The notes beneath the pieces are model-generated. The model saw only the letters and a list, made by a program, of their open reading frames with translations. It was not told the origin of the DNA and did no database searches. Made by a program: the position numbers and the translations under genes. A stretch of DNA of 64,000 nucleotides from contig CAVQNH010000032.1 of assembly GCA_963713815.1 (NCBI GenBank), positions 1 through 64,000 of the forward strand, given 5' to 3'. Origin of the DNA: RYN-230 sp963713815 (GTDB lineage Bacteria; Actinomycetota; Actinomycetes; Streptosporangiales; Streptosporangiaceae). Numbering within the stretch: the first letter of the stretch is position 1; each line of letters opens with the position of its first letter. Shown here in pieces: positions 8,124-17,872 of this stretch.

Positions 8124-10586
8124 GTGCGGCCAGTGCTCCGGCTCGTGGCGCACGAGTTCCGGACCCGGTGGCGGGGCTGGGCCGTGCTGGTCCTGCTGGT
8201 CGCGGTCGCGGGGGGCGCTGTGCTGGCCGCCGCCGCGGGGGCGCGGCGGACCAGCAGCGCCTACCCGCGCTACCTGCGCGCCTCGCACGCCTCCGACCTG
8301 CTGGTCTCGGTAGCCGGAACCGGGATGACCGGCTTCTACGGCGCGCTGGCCCGGCAGCCGGGCGTGGCGCTGCTCGCGCGGGGTATCGGCCTGAACGTGC
8401 AGCCCGCTGACCGGGCCGGGCGGCTGGACTGGGCGGCCGCCACCGAGGCCCCGGCGGGCCGGGTACTGGGGCACGGCCTGGACGCCCCCCGGGTGCTGGC
8501 CGGGCGGCTGCCCCGGCCGGACCGGGCCGGCGAGATCGCGGTGGACCAGATCGCCGCCGCTGCCCTGCACCTGCGAGTCGGCAGCACGCTCGCCATGAAG
8601 GCACTGGGAAACGCCGGGCTGCCCGGATCGGGTACCGGGCCAGGATCGGCCGTCCCGCCGCGGGCTCTCCGCGAGCGGGTGGTGGGCATCATCGTCACGC
8701 GAGACTCGGTCGATCCCGTCACCGACATCGACAAGGTCGCTTTCATCCTGGCCAGCCCGGCGCTGGCCCATCAGCTCGGCCCGGGGTACCGGGCCTTCGA
8801 CGGGGCGTTCGTGAAGCTCGGGCCAGGAGCCACGGCCGGGCGCATCAGCCGCGAGGCCCAGGCCCTGGCCCGCCGGTTCCCGGCCACGCAGGGACAGGTC
8901 TACGTGGCTGACGAGAGCACGCAGGTGGCCACGATCGAACGGGGGATCAGGCCCGAGGCCCTCGCGCTGGCCATTTTCGCACTGGCGCTGGCCTGTACCG
9001 CGCTGCTGATCGTCGGCCAGGCCGCCACCCGGCTGCTGCTGGCGGCGGGCGCGGACAACCCGGTGCTCGCCGCCCTGGGCATGACCAGAGGCCAGCTGGT
9101 GGCCGCGGCACTCATCGAGATGGTGCTGGCGGGCGCCGCCGGGGCGGTCCTCGCGGCCGGGGTAGCGGTCGCGGCGTCGCCGCTGATGCCGATCGGGGCG
9201 GCCCGGCTCGCCGAGCCCGATCCCGGGGTCAGCGCGGACTGGCTCGTGCTGTCCGCAGGCGCGGCGGTCATCGTGGTACTGCTGGTCGCCCGCACCCTCT
9301 GGCCGGCCTGGCGGCTCGCCTCGGTGCGCGGGACCGCCGCGCGCGAGGCGGCTGCGGGTGCGGGACGGCGGTCCCGGCTGGCCGGCTGGCTGGCCGGGGC
9401 GGGCGCCCCGGTGACCATGACGGCAGGGGCCAGGCTGGCCATGGAGCCGGGCGGGGGGCGCACGGCGGTGCCGGTACGGGCCGCGCTGGCGGGCACCACG
9501 CTGTCGGTGCTCGCGGTGACCGCGGCCTTCACGTTCGGCGCGAACCTGCTGCACCTGGTCCATACCCCGCGCCTGTACGGCCAGGCCTGGGACGCCGCGA
9601 TCGATCTGCAGTTCTCGCCCATCCTGCCGAGCCAGGCCCAGGACCTGTTCGGCACCATCCCGGGCATCACCGGCTGGAGCTACGGTGATCACGGCATCAT
9701 CGGGATCAACGGCCACCTGGTCCCGGCGATCGGCCTCACGCCCGGCCGCGGGCCGCTGATCTCCCCCACCTTGCTGGCCGGGCACCCGCCACGCACCGGC
9801 CGCGAGATCGTGCTGGGTTCATCCACCCTGCGGGACCTGGGACTGCACGTCGGGCAGGAGGTGCCGGTCAGCGTCAACGGGCGGCAGATACGGGACCGGA
9901 TCGTGGGCCAGGCCGTGTTCCCGAACTTCGGCCAGGGCAGCTTCACGCCGACCGACCTCGGCGAGGGCGCTGAGACCACCGCGGCGGTCCTCGGCCCGCA
10001 GGCCGCACCGCCCGGGGAGCGCCCTGGATTCCAGGTGGTGCTGCTGCGTTTCGCCCACGGCCCGGGCCGGGATGCCGCCGTCACCCGGTTCCGGCACTCC
10101 ATGGCCGGGTTCTGCGCGGACGTCCAGCAGTTGACCTGCGTGGAGCTCGGGCAGCGGCCCAACGGCGTGACCAACTACGCGCGCATCGACGGCACTCCCG
10201 AAGTGCTGGCCGCCCTGCTCGCCGTGCTCGGCATCGCGGTGCTCGGCCAGCTGGCCGTGGTGTCGGGCCGACGCTGGCAGCGTGACTTCGCCATCCTCAA
10301 GGCCCTCGGCCTGCTCCGGCGCCAGGTCCGCGAGATCACCGCCTGGCAGGCCACCATCCTGGCCGGCCTGGCCCTGCTGATCGGGGTGCCGCTGGGGCTG
10401 GCCGCGGGCCGGTGGAGCTGGCAGCTGTTCAGCCACGGGGTCGGCATCCCGGCCGATGCCCGCGTGCCGGGAGCGCTGGTCCTGGTCATGGTGCCCGCCG
10501 TCCTGATCATCGCCAACGCCGTGGCCCTGTGGCCCGGCCGGTCCGCGGCCCGGACCCCTCCGGCCCGCGCGCTGCGCACCGAGTGA
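8124..10586 (+). CDS. MacB/FtsX-like ABC transporter permease
   Basis: This ~820-residue membrane protein has the island's shared plan. One N-terminal TM (WAVLVLLVAVAGGAVLAAAAGARR) is followed by an extracytoplasmic domain, then three TM helices ending in ASPLMPIGAARLAEPDPGV. A central TM follows PGGGRTAVPVRAALAG. Then come a second extracytoplasmic domain (FTPTDLGEGAE) and three final TM helices ending ARALRTE. GTG 8124 gives the family length of 820; GTG 8115 is possible. It is on the plus strand, opposite to its paralogues, with its own ATPase 17 nt downstream. It probably moves a lipid, peptide or drug across or out of the membrane; the substrate cannot be predicted. Confidence 0.9.
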   Translation: MRPVLRLVAHEFRTRWRGWAVLVLLVAVAGGAVLAAAAGARRTSSAYPRYLRASHASDLLVSVAGTGMTGFYGALARQPGVALLARGIGLNVQPADRAGRLDWAAATEAPAGRVLGHGLDAPRVLAGRLPRPDRAGEIAVDQIAAAALHLRVGSTLAMKALGNAGLPGSGTGPGSAVPPRALRERVVGIIVTRDSVDPVTDIDKVAFILASPALAHQLGPGYRAFDGAFVKLGPGATAGRISREAQALARRFPATQGQVYVADESTQVATIERGIRPEALALAIFALALACTALLIVGQAATRLLLAAGADNPVLAALGMTRGQLVAAALIEMVLAGAAGAVLAAGVAVAASPLMPIGAARLAEPDPGVSADWLVLSAGAAVIVVLLVARTLWPAWRLASVRGTAAREAAAGAGRRSRLAGWLAGAGAPVTMTAGARLAMEPGGGRTAVPVRAALAGTTLSVLAVTAAFTFGANLLHLVHTPRLYGQAWDAAIDLQFSPILPSQAQDLFGTIPGITGWSYGDHGIIGINGHLVPAIGLTPGRGPLISPTLLAGHPPRTGREIVLGSSTLRDLGLHVGQEVPVSVNGRQIRDRIVGQAVFPNFGQGSFTPTDLGEGAETTAAVLGPQAAPPGERPGFQVVLLRFAHGPGRDAAVTRFRHSMAGFCADVQQLTCVELGQRPNGVTNYARIDGTPEVLAALLAVLGIAVLGQLAVVSGRRWQRDFAILKALGLLRRQVREITAWQATILAGLALLIGVPLGLAAGRWSWQLFSHGVGIPADARVPGALVLVMVPAVLIIANAVALWPGRSAARTPPARALRTE

Positions 10587-10603
10587 GAGCAAGGAGAAAG
10601 CCG

Positions 10604-11227
10604 ATGAACGTGCTCGAAGCGCACGGAATCCGCAAGTCGTTCCGCCGGCACACGGTGCTGGCCGGCGTGGACCTGGAGATCGCGGCCGGGGAAATGGTCG
10701 CGGTGGTCGGCGAGAACGGCAGCGGGAAGTCCACCCTGCTCCGCATCCTGGCCGGTGATCTCCGCCCCGACCGGGGCAGCGTGCTGACCTGCGGCCGGGC
10801 GGGCTACTGTCCGCAGGCGGTCGTGCTGGACGACGCGCTGACCGTGGACCAGCACATCCGGTACTTCCAGGCCGCCTACCGGATCAGCGGCACTGCGCGG
10901 GCCGAGGCCCTGATCGCCCGGCTCGGCTATGCCTCGTCCCGCCACCAGCCGGCCGGAACCCTGTCCGGAGGGACCAGGCAGAAGCTCAGCCTGACCCTGG
11001 CCCTGCTGCACGAGCCGGCGCTGCTGCTGCTCGACGAGCCCTACCAGGGCTTCGACTGGGAGACGTACCTGGCCTTCTGGGACCTGGCCGGGGAGTTGCG
11101 GGGCGCGGGCACGGCCATCCTCGTCATCACCCACCTGGTGTTCGAGCAGGAGCGTTTCGACCGGATCTGCCATCTGACGGCCGGACGGATCGAGGAAGAG
11201 GCAGACCGCCATGCGCCAGCAGCTTGA
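10604..11227 (+). CDS. ABC transporter ATP-binding protein
   Basis: This 207-residue ATPase has Walker A GENGSGKST, signature LSGGTRQK, Walker B LLLLDEPYQGFD and an ITH switch region. It is shorter than the LolD-type ATPase at 3137 and lacks the PTGALD motif, so it resembles ATPases of ABC-2 exporters. A clear Shine-Dalgarno AAGGAG (10,591-10,596) sits 7 nt before ATG 10,604. Its end overlaps the start of the next gene by 17 bp, so the two are coupled and probably form one exporter. Whether it also drives the FtsX-type permease just upstream is open. Confidence 0.9.
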   Translation: MNVLEAHGIRKSFRRHTVLAGVDLEIAAGEMVAVVGENGSGKSTLLRILAGDLRPDRGSVLTCGRAGYCPQAVVLDDALTVDQHIRYFQAAYRISGTARAEALIARLGYASSRHQPAGTLSGGTRQKLSLTLALLHEPALLLLDEPYQGFDWETYLAFWDLAGELRGAGTAILVITHLVFEQERFDRICHLTAGRIEEEADRHAPAA

Positions 11228-12101
11228 GGTCGCCGTCCGGCACAGCCTGGCCGCCCAGGCCCGCAACCGGCTGGCCTGGATCCTGCTCGTCGCCTTCGTT
11301 CCCGGCTGGTACCTGCTGATCGGCTCGATGATCCCGCACCGGGGCGCGACGTTCATACTTCGCTCTAACGAAAACCGGCTGGTGGTGGACGGCCACGACC
11401 TGACTCTGATCACGGCGGGCCTGAGCGCCATCACGCTCATCACGGGCTTCGTCGTGTTCGCGGCCACCCGGCGGGCCATCCCGTTCGACCGGCGTCTCAT
11501 CCTGTCCGGGTACCGGCCTGCCGCGCTCATCACGGCCAAGATGGCCGCGGCCCTCGCCGTCGCGGCGGCGGTCGGCGGCTATGCCGCCGTCGTGATCCTG
11601 GCGTTCTGGCGGCCGGCCGGGCTGTGGAGCATCGCGGTGGCCTTCATCCTGGCCGCGGCCAGCTACGCCGCTCTCGGCCTGCTGGTCGGGGTGCTGGTCC
11701 GCGGCGACCTGGAAGGGTTCTTCCTCATCATCATGACCGCCCTGCTGGACACGTTCCTGGAAAACCCGGTGGACAACCCGCTGGCGAACAAGCCCATCCT
11801 GGAGTTTTTCCCGTCGTACGGGCCGACCCAGTTCGCCGCCGCGGGCGCCTTCCACCACCAGGTGCTGCCGGGCATGGTGGTGGTCTCGCTGGCCTGGACG
11901 GCCGCCTTCGCCCTGCTCGGCCTGGCCGTGCTCTGGCTGCGCATGCCGCGCTACTCGCTGCGCAGGACCGAAGCCGGGCGGCTGCGCGCCGCTGCCTCGC
12001 CGGGCAGCGCGGTGATCACCACCGCTGCGGCCAGCCAGCCGGCTGACATCACCGACAGTCCAACTGACGGCACGGCCACCACTGCGGTGATGCCGAGCTG
12101 A
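11211..12101 (+). CDS. ABC-2-like membrane permease with a read-through tail
   Basis: The protein has about six hydrophobic segments (AWILLVAFVPGWYLLIG, LTLITAGLSAITLITGFVVFA, AALAVAAAVGGYAAVVIL and others), as expected for the membrane part of a small ABC-2 exporter. It overlaps the ATPase gene at its start. After LRMPRYSLRR, around 11,960, the last ~45 codons are antisense to the 3' end of the minus-strand permease relic (stop 11,951) and have no membrane character. The native stop codon appears to have been lost and the frame runs to TGA 12,101. The membrane-permease call is firm and the substrate unknown. Confidence 0.8.
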   Translation: MRQQLEVAVRHSLAAQARNRLAWILLVAFVPGWYLLIGSMIPHRGATFILRSNENRLVVDGHDLTLITAGLSAITLITGFVVFAATRRAIPFDRRLILSGYRPAALITAKMAAALAVAAAVGGYAAVVILAFWRPAGLWSIAVAFILAAASYAALGLLVGVLVRGDLEGFFLIIMTALLDTFLENPVDNPLANKPILEFFPSYGPTQFAAAGAFHHQVLPGMVVVSLAWTAAFALLGLAVLWLRMPRYSLRRTEAGRLRAAASPGSAVITTAAASQPADITDSPTDGTATTAVMPS

Positions 12102-12819
12102 TGCGCGAAGATCAGCCAGCCCAGCCGGCCGCAGATGATCCCGGCCGGAACCCCGATCACCAGGGCCAGGCCCGCCAGCGTGACGCCCTGCCAGGCCAGC
12201 GTCCACCGGACCTGCCAGGAGGTGAAGCCGAGCACCCGCAGGACCGCGAAGTCACGCTGCCGCCGCCGTACCGAGGTGATCAGCAGATGGCCGATGGTCA
12301 GCAGCGCCACCCCGCCCAGCCCGGCCGCGAGGAGCTGCGGCAGGTCCTGCACCTGGCCGAAGTTGAGCAGGTCGGTCGGGGTAGCCGGGCCGTTGACCGC
12401 GAACTGGCCGCGCTGGCCGCCCTGCGCCAGGCGGGTGGCCAGGGCCCGGCGGCCGGCCAGCGCGGTGACCCCCGGCCGGTACCGGACGAACAGCGTGTCG
12501 GCCGGCGGGACAGCGCCCGCCGCGGGCAGCAGGTAACGCAGGGCACCGGGAGTGACCTGGGCACCGGCCCCCAGGTCGAGGCCATCGCTCAGGGTCGGGA
12601 ACACAGTGATCCCGACGATGGTCACGGCTGGGCGGCCATGACCGCGGCCGAGACCTGGCTCCAGCCAGGAACCGGGCGTAGGCGGAGCCGGTCCGGCGTC
12701 CGCCCGCCGCGCGCCGTCATCACCCCGCCGGGAACACCCCGACGATCAGGGCGGCCGGACAGCCAGGCCCGCCAGCACCGCCGGGACTGCGACCGGAGCA
12801 GCAGCCAGACCGCGGTCAC
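11951..12819 (-). pseudogene. Relic of a MacB/FtsX-like permease with a large internal deletion
   Basis: GTG 12,819, with GGGGAGG 8 nt upstream, opens VTAVWLLLRSQSRRCWRAWL, matching the N-terminus of the neighbouring permeases. A degraded stretch follows in which fragments of the family motif (TGSAYARFLAGA) appear in changing frames. From about 12,625 the frame is clean again with VGITVFPTLSDGLDLGAGAQV through three TM helices to RPASVLRSE. A normal member is about 2.46 kb; only about 0.87 kb remains, so roughly 1.5 kb of the middle is gone. The intact C-terminal half could still be translated, but a working transporter is unlikely. Confidence 0.85.
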
Positions 12820-12903
12820 GGGACAGGCCTCCCCCAACCGGGCCGGCTGAGCCGCCGGGATACTCGCGCCGCGGGTCGCTGCCGGGAGTGCCTGGTCATC
12901 CTG

Positions 12904-15366
12904 TCACTCCGCCCGCAGCAGGGCAGCGGGTGCCACCTGGGCAGCGGACCGCCCCGGCCCTATCGCGATGATCATGGCCAGGAGCCATGTGACCGGGATG
13001 GCCAGCAGCACCATGGGCACGGGGATGACCGTGGCGCCGGGCACGCCCAGCCAGCTGGCGAACAGCGCCCAGGACCAGCGGCCGGCCAGCAGGCCGAGCG
13101 GCAGCCCGGCGAGGAGGGCCGCCGCGGCCAGTGCGGTCGCCTCCCAGCCCACGATGAGCAGGATCTGCGGGCGGACCAGGCCGAGGGTCTTCAGGATGGC
13201 CAGATCCCGGTGCCGCCGGCGGACGCTGCTCACCAGTACCTGGGCGAGCGTGCCCACGGCCAGCAGGGCCAGCACGATGCCGAGGGCCAGGGGCGTGTCC
13301 CGTACCGCCGTGTAGTCGCGGATGTCAGCGGGCCGCTGGTCGCTGACCAGCAGGCAGGTCCCGAGCGGGCAGCCCGCCCGGGTGACGGTGGCCGCCAGGC
13401 GGGCGGCGGCGGCCGGCAGGTTGATGCCCGGGCGGTAGCGGATCAGGACGAAGTTGTAGCAGGTGCTGGACGCGGCGCACAACGGCAGGTCCGGCACCGA
13501 GAGCAGCCGCGCCGTCACGGCCGCACCGGTGCCCAGGTCGGTCGGGGTGGCGGTGGCCTGGCTGAAGAGCGGGAACGTGGCCACCCCGGTGATCCGCAGC
13601 CGCCGGGTACTCCCGTTGACGCGGACCGGAACCAGCTGGCCGATGTGCCAGCCCGCGGCGTGCAGAGTCCGCTCGCCCAGCACGATCTGGCCTGGTCCCT
13701 GCGGCGCATGGCCGGCCAGCAAGGTCAGGAAATCCCGGCCGTGCAGCGGGTCGACACCGACCGCCGGGACGGCCTGGCCGTCGATGCCCAGCTGCCCGTA
13801 GTCACCCGCGGCGTAACCGCGGACCCCCGGCTGGGCCGCCAGCTGGCTGACTTGCGCGGCTGGCACGCCTGCGAACTGCAGGTCAACCTCCTGGGCCCAG
13901 TTCTGCCCGTAGCGGTGGGGGGTACTGACCAGGGCGAGCAGGCTGGTCCCGAACACCGCCGCGGCGATCACGGCGGCCAGCGCCACGGTGCTGGCGGCCA
14001 GCGCGCTGCGCACCGGGACGGCGCTGCGGCCCTGGCCCGGCTCGAACGCCATCCGGGCACCGAGGGCCGCGGTCACCGAGCCGGCCTGGGCCGCCGCGCT
14101 GGCCAGCCGGGAGGACCGGGCCGGCCCGGGCTCCTCGGCCAGGCCACCTGGGCGGGCCGGGCGCCGGGCTATGCGCCAGGCCGCCGGGACGGCCAGGGCC
14201 AGCGGCGCGATGACGGCGAAGGCCAGCCCGGCCACGAGGAGTGCAGGATCCAGCTGCACGCCGGGAATCGGCTCGGCCTGCCGGGCCGCCCCGATCGGCA
14301 TCAGCGGTGAGGCCACGACGGCGATGCCTACCGCGAGCAGCCCGCCGCCGGCGGTGATGGTCGCGGCCCGGGCCAGGGACAGGCCGAACAGCTGGGTTCT
14401 CGCCATACCGAGCGCGCTCAGCACGGGGAATTCCGCCGCATCCAGGATCAGCTGGCGGACGATGAGCGGGCTGAGGACGGCCAGCGTGAGCAGCGCATCC
14501 AGCGCCGCGAACAGCGCCAGGGCGACCGCGGCCGGACGGATGGCCCGCTGCGCCGCCGCCTGCTCCGGGGCCAGGTTCACGAAGCTGAGCCCGCCGGCCG
14601 ACGGGTAGTGCCGGGCCAGCCCGCTGGCGGCGGCGCGGAAGGCTGCGAGGGTGGTGCCTGGCCGCAGCCGCACGTTGGCCGCGTCTCCGGGGCCGAACCG
14701 GCGTCCTGCGCCGCTGCGCCAGAACCCGGGGCTGAGCAGCACCCGCGGCGCGCCACCCACGCCGGGCGCGGGCACCACCTGGTCATCGAAGGAGGCCACC
14801 GCCGACACCCGGAAGGCCAGCGGGACTGGCCGGCCTGGCCTGGCCGGGGCCAGCTGGGCCGGGCATACCTTGGCTGTGCTCGGCACGCCGATCAGGTGCA
14901 GCGTGCTGCCCGGGCGCACCCGCTGCTGCGCAGCCAGCTGCGGGTCGACGATGACGTCGGCCGGATCGGTGGCGGGCGGCCGCTGCCCGGCCACGATCCG
15001 GACCCGGTCGGTAGCGCTGCCCAGGGTGCCGTCCGGGCTGGCCATCGCTTCCAGCTGCCGCGCGGGGGCGCCCCTGCGCCCGGGGACGCCCAGCGAATAG
15101 ACGACCTCGGTGGACATCGAGGCGACCTGCGGCAGCCGGGCCAGTGCCGCGTAGAAGCCATGCAGGCCGGTGCAGTCCGGGATGACCTGCACGCTGGCGG
15201 CGTTGCTCCAGCGCAGCAGCCGCGGGTAGGCGGTGTCGGTGCGCTGGGCCCCGGCCGCCGCGGCCAGCGCTACCCCGCTGGCCAGGCCGAGCAGCACAGC
15301 TAGCCCGAGGGCCGCCCGCCACCGCCGCCGCTGCCCGGCGCGGAAGGCGAGCCACACGGATCCCAC
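12904..15366 (-). CDS. MacB/FtsX-like ABC transporter permease
   Basis: This 820-residue permease starts at GTG 15,366, 13 nt after the stop of the next upstream paralogue. The N-terminus VWLAFRAGQRRRWRAALGLAVLLG is followed by AAAGAQRTDTAYPR, the first extracytoplasmic domain, and TM helices ending at ASPLMPIGAARQAEPIPG. QGRSAVPVRSALAAS then leads into the second half (HRYGQNWAQEVDLQFAG, ATPTDLGTGAAV), and three TM helices end in PAALLRAE. There are cysteines in both extracytoplasmic parts (DCTGLHG; CAASSTCYNF and CPLGTC), shared with the two following paralogues, which suggests disulfides outside the cell. It is the last of three consecutive duplicates in one operon. Confidence 0.92.
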   Translation of the reverse strand: MGSVWLAFRAGQRRRWRAALGLAVLLGLASGVALAAAAGAQRTDTAYPRLLRWSNAASVQVIPDCTGLHGFYAALARLPQVASMSTEVVYSLGVPGRRGAPARQLEAMASPDGTLGSATDRVRIVAGQRPPATDPADVIVDPQLAAQQRVRPGSTLHLIGVPSTAKVCPAQLAPARPGRPVPLAFRVSAVASFDDQVVPAPGVGGAPRVLLSPGFWRSGAGRRFGPGDAANVRLRPGTTLAAFRAAASGLARHYPSAGGLSFVNLAPEQAAAQRAIRPAAVALALFAALDALLTLAVLSPLIVRQLILDAAEFPVLSALGMARTQLFGLSLARAATITAGGGLLAVGIAVVASPLMPIGAARQAEPIPGVQLDPALLVAGLAFAVIAPLALAVPAAWRIARRPARPGGLAEEPGPARSSRLASAAAQAGSVTAALGARMAFEPGQGRSAVPVRSALAASTVALAAVIAAAVFGTSLLALVSTPHRYGQNWAQEVDLQFAGVPAAQVSQLAAQPGVRGYAAGDYGQLGIDGQAVPAVGVDPLHGRDFLTLLAGHAPQGPGQIVLGERTLHAAGWHIGQLVPVRVNGSTRRLRITGVATFPLFSQATATPTDLGTGAAVTARLLSVPDLPLCAASSTCYNFVLIRYRPGINLPAAAARLAATVTRAGCPLGTCLLVSDQRPADIRDYTAVRDTPLALGIVLALLAVGTLAQVLVSSVRRRHRDLAILKTLGLVRPQILLIVGWEATALAAAALLAGLPLGLLAGRWSWALFASWLGVPGATVIPVPMVLLAIPVTWLLAMIIAIGPGRSAAQVAPAALLRAE

Positions 15367-15379
15367 GGCCGCCCCCCCG

Positions 15380-17872
15380 TCACTCGGCCCGGAGCGCGGC
15401 CGCGGGCCGGATCCGGGCTGCGGTCCAGCCGGGCCCCGACGCGATCAGCGCGGCCAGCGCCAGGGTGACGGGGATGGTGGCCAGCACCAGCGGGACGGGG
15501 ACGCTGGCACCGGGTGAGACACCCGCCGCGTCCGCGAACAGCACCCAGGCCCACCGGCCGGCCAGCAGGCCGAGCGGGATCCCGAACAGCAGCGCCGTGG
15601 CGGCCAGCGTGACCGCCTGCCACTCGACCACGCCGAGCACCTGCCGCCGGACCAGGCCGAGCGCCTTGAGCATGGCCAGATCACGGCGCCGCCGGCGGGC
15701 ACTGGTCAGCAGCACATGGGTCATCGTGGCCACCGCCAGCAGGGCGAGGACGATGCCCAGCAGCAACGGCGTGTCCCGGACCCCGCCGTAGTCCCTGATG
15801 TCGGAGGGCCGCTGGTCGGTGGTGGCCAGGCACGAGCCGGGCGGGCACCCCTTCCTGGTCAGCGTGGTGAGCAGCCCCGCACTGGCGGCGCGCGGGTCAG
15901 TACCGGCCGGGTAGCGGAGCAGGAAGAAGTTGTAACAGGTGACCCTCCCGGTGCAGCCGGTTGACGGGGAGGGCTCGGACAGCACAGCGGCCGGCACCAC
16001 GGCCCCCGTGCCCAGGTCGGTGGGGGTGAACGAACCCCGGCTGAACGCCGGGAAGACCGCCTCGCCGACGATGCGCATCATCCGGCTGATGCGGCCGTAC
16101 GAGGGCGGATATGCCACCTGGCTGACCGTGACCGGCACCGTCTGCCCGAGCCGGGCGTGCACCGCGCGCATGGTCTGGGCGCCCAGCGCGATCTCGCCGG
16201 GGGCGGCCGGCGCCCGGCCAGCCAGCAGGGTCAGGAAGCCCGGCCCGGGGGCCGGGCCGATGCCGACCGCGGGCACGATGGTCCGGGTGGCGCCCACGGT
16301 GAGCTGGCCGTAGTTGCCGACCGCAGACGCGGTGACGGCCGGATCCCTGGCCAGCAGCTCCGCGGCCAGCTGGCGGGTCACCCCGCCGAACCCGAGATCC
16401 AGCATCTGGGCCCAGTTCTGCCCGTACCGGTGCGGGGTGGCGACCAGGCCGATCAGGCTGGTGCCGAAGACCACGGCGGCCAGCACGGAGGCGATCGCCA
16501 CCGTCGTCCCGATCAGTGCGCTGCGCACTGGCACCGCGGTCCGCCCGTGGCCCGGCTCGAAGGCCATCCGCACGCCGATCCCGCCGGTTACCGGGCCAGC
16601 CCGGCCCGCTAGCTCGCCCAGCCACGAGACCCGGCCCGGCCGCCCTGGCCCGGCCACGCCGAGCGGTCCCTGGGCCCGGGCCGCGGCCGCCCAGGCCGCC
16701 GGGATCAGCAGCACGAGCGGCACCAGGGCGAATACGGCCAAGCCGGCCGCCAGGACGGCCAGGTTGGCCTGGACGCCCGGGGCCGGCTCCGCGAGGCGGG
16801 CCGCGCCGATCGGCATCAGCGGGGAGGCGGCGATGGCGACGGCTACCGCGACCAGGCCGCCGGCCACGGTCACCGCGGCCGTCCGGGCCAGCGACAGCAC
16901 GGCCAGCCGGCCGCGGGTCATGCCGAGGGCGCGCAGCACCGGGAACTCGGCCGCGTCGAGGGTCAGCTGCCGGCCGAGCAGCTGCACGATGACGGCCACG
17001 GCGATGACCCCCGCCAGGCCGGCGAACAGGGCGAGCGCTACCGCCTGCGGGTGGATGGCCCGCTCGGTGGCGGCCGTCTGGCTGGACAGGCTGATGACGT
17101 CAACCTTCCGGCCGGTGGCCGGGTACTGTCTCGCCAGTGCGGTCGCGGCGGACAGGAACGCGGCCATGCTGGCGCCGGGCCGCAGCCGGATGCCCGCCGC
17201 GGTTCCGTAACTGGTGTGCGCCGCCGTGGCGGTGGCGGTGAACGGAGGGCTCAGCAAGGCGGTCGGTTCCCCGGTGGCGCCCGTCTGCGGCACGATCTGG
17301 CTGTCGAAGGTGACGACCGCCGACACCCGGAAGGTCAGCTGGACGGCCAGCCGCGGCTGAGGGGTTCCGGTCTTCGGGTTGCTGGGGATCAGCAGCAGGT
17401 GCAGCTGGCCGCCGGGCCGCAGATGCTCCAGGTCCGCCAGCTTCTGGTCGACCATGGCCTGGCCGGCCGCCCGCGGGTCGAACCGGTGCCCAGCTACGAC
17501 CTTGACCCGGTCGGCGCTGATGCCGAACGCACCGTCGGGGCTGGACATCGTTTCCACCGGGGTCAGCTGGCTGCCGCGGCCCGGGAGCGTCGCCTGGTAC
17601 AGCCCCATCGTGGACATCGCCGCCACCTGCGGCAGCCGCCCTAGCGCCGCGAAGTACTTGGTGGGGACCGTGTCGCTGTTGGGGATGAGCTGCACCTGGG
17701 CGGCCCTGGCCCATTGCAGCAGCCGCGGGTAGGCGGTGTCGGTGCGCTCCGCCCCGGCGGCGGCGGTCAGCACCACGCCGCCGATCACGCCGAGCAGCAC
17801 GGCCAGCCCGAGCATGGGCCGCCAGCGGCGGCGCAGTTCGGCGCGCAAGGTCAGCCAGAGTGATCCCATCAT
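15380..17872 (-). CDS. MacB/FtsX-like ABC transporter permease
   Basis: This 830-residue paralogue starts at ATG 17,872, overlapping the stop of the upstream paralogue by 4 bp (ATGA). It has the same layout: LWLTLRAELRRRWRPMLGLAVLLGVIGGVVLTAAAGAERTDTAYPR, an extracytoplasmic domain, ASPLMPIGAARLAEPAPGV, HGRTAVPVRSALIG, HRYGQNWAQMLDLGFGGV, FTPTDLGTGAVV and a final helix set ending AALRAE. The CTGRVTCYNFFLLRYPAG and CPPGSC segments match its neighbours. It is clearly a tandem duplication product. The extracytoplasmic domains differ more than the membrane parts, which would fit divergence in ligand or partner specificity. Confidence 0.92.
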   Translation of the reverse strand: MMGSLWLTLRAELRRRWRPMLGLAVLLGVIGGVVLTAAAGAERTDTAYPRLLQWARAAQVQLIPNSDTVPTKYFAALGRLPQVAAMSTMGLYQATLPGRGSQLTPVETMSSPDGAFGISADRVKVVAGHRFDPRAAGQAMVDQKLADLEHLRPGGQLHLLLIPSNPKTGTPQPRLAVQLTFRVSAVVTFDSQIVPQTGATGEPTALLSPPFTATATAAHTSYGTAAGIRLRPGASMAAFLSAATALARQYPATGRKVDVISLSSQTAATERAIHPQAVALALFAGLAGVIAVAVIVQLLGRQLTLDAAEFPVLRALGMTRGRLAVLSLARTAAVTVAGGLVAVAVAIAASPLMPIGAARLAEPAPGVQANLAVLAAGLAVFALVPLVLLIPAAWAAAARAQGPLGVAGPGRPGRVSWLGELAGRAGPVTGGIGVRMAFEPGHGRTAVPVRSALIGTTVAIASVLAAVVFGTSLIGLVATPHRYGQNWAQMLDLGFGGVTRQLAAELLARDPAVTASAVGNYGQLTVGATRTIVPAVGIGPAPGPGFLTLLAGRAPAAPGEIALGAQTMRAVHARLGQTVPVTVSQVAYPPSYGRISRMMRIVGEAVFPAFSRGSFTPTDLGTGAVVPAAVLSEPSPSTGCTGRVTCYNFFLLRYPAGTDPRAASAGLLTTLTRKGCPPGSCLATTDQRPSDIRDYGGVRDTPLLLGIVLALLAVATMTHVLLTSARRRRRDLAMLKALGLVRRQVLGVVEWQAVTLAATALLFGIPLGLLAGRWAWVLFADAAGVSPGASVPVPLVLATIPVTLALAALIASGPGWTAARIRPAAALRAE

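Noticed and set aside
8066..8410. ATG at 8066 as the start of the plus-strand permease, after a TACGCT -10
   Set aside because: It is in another frame from the permease. GTG 8124 gives the family length and N-terminal sequence.
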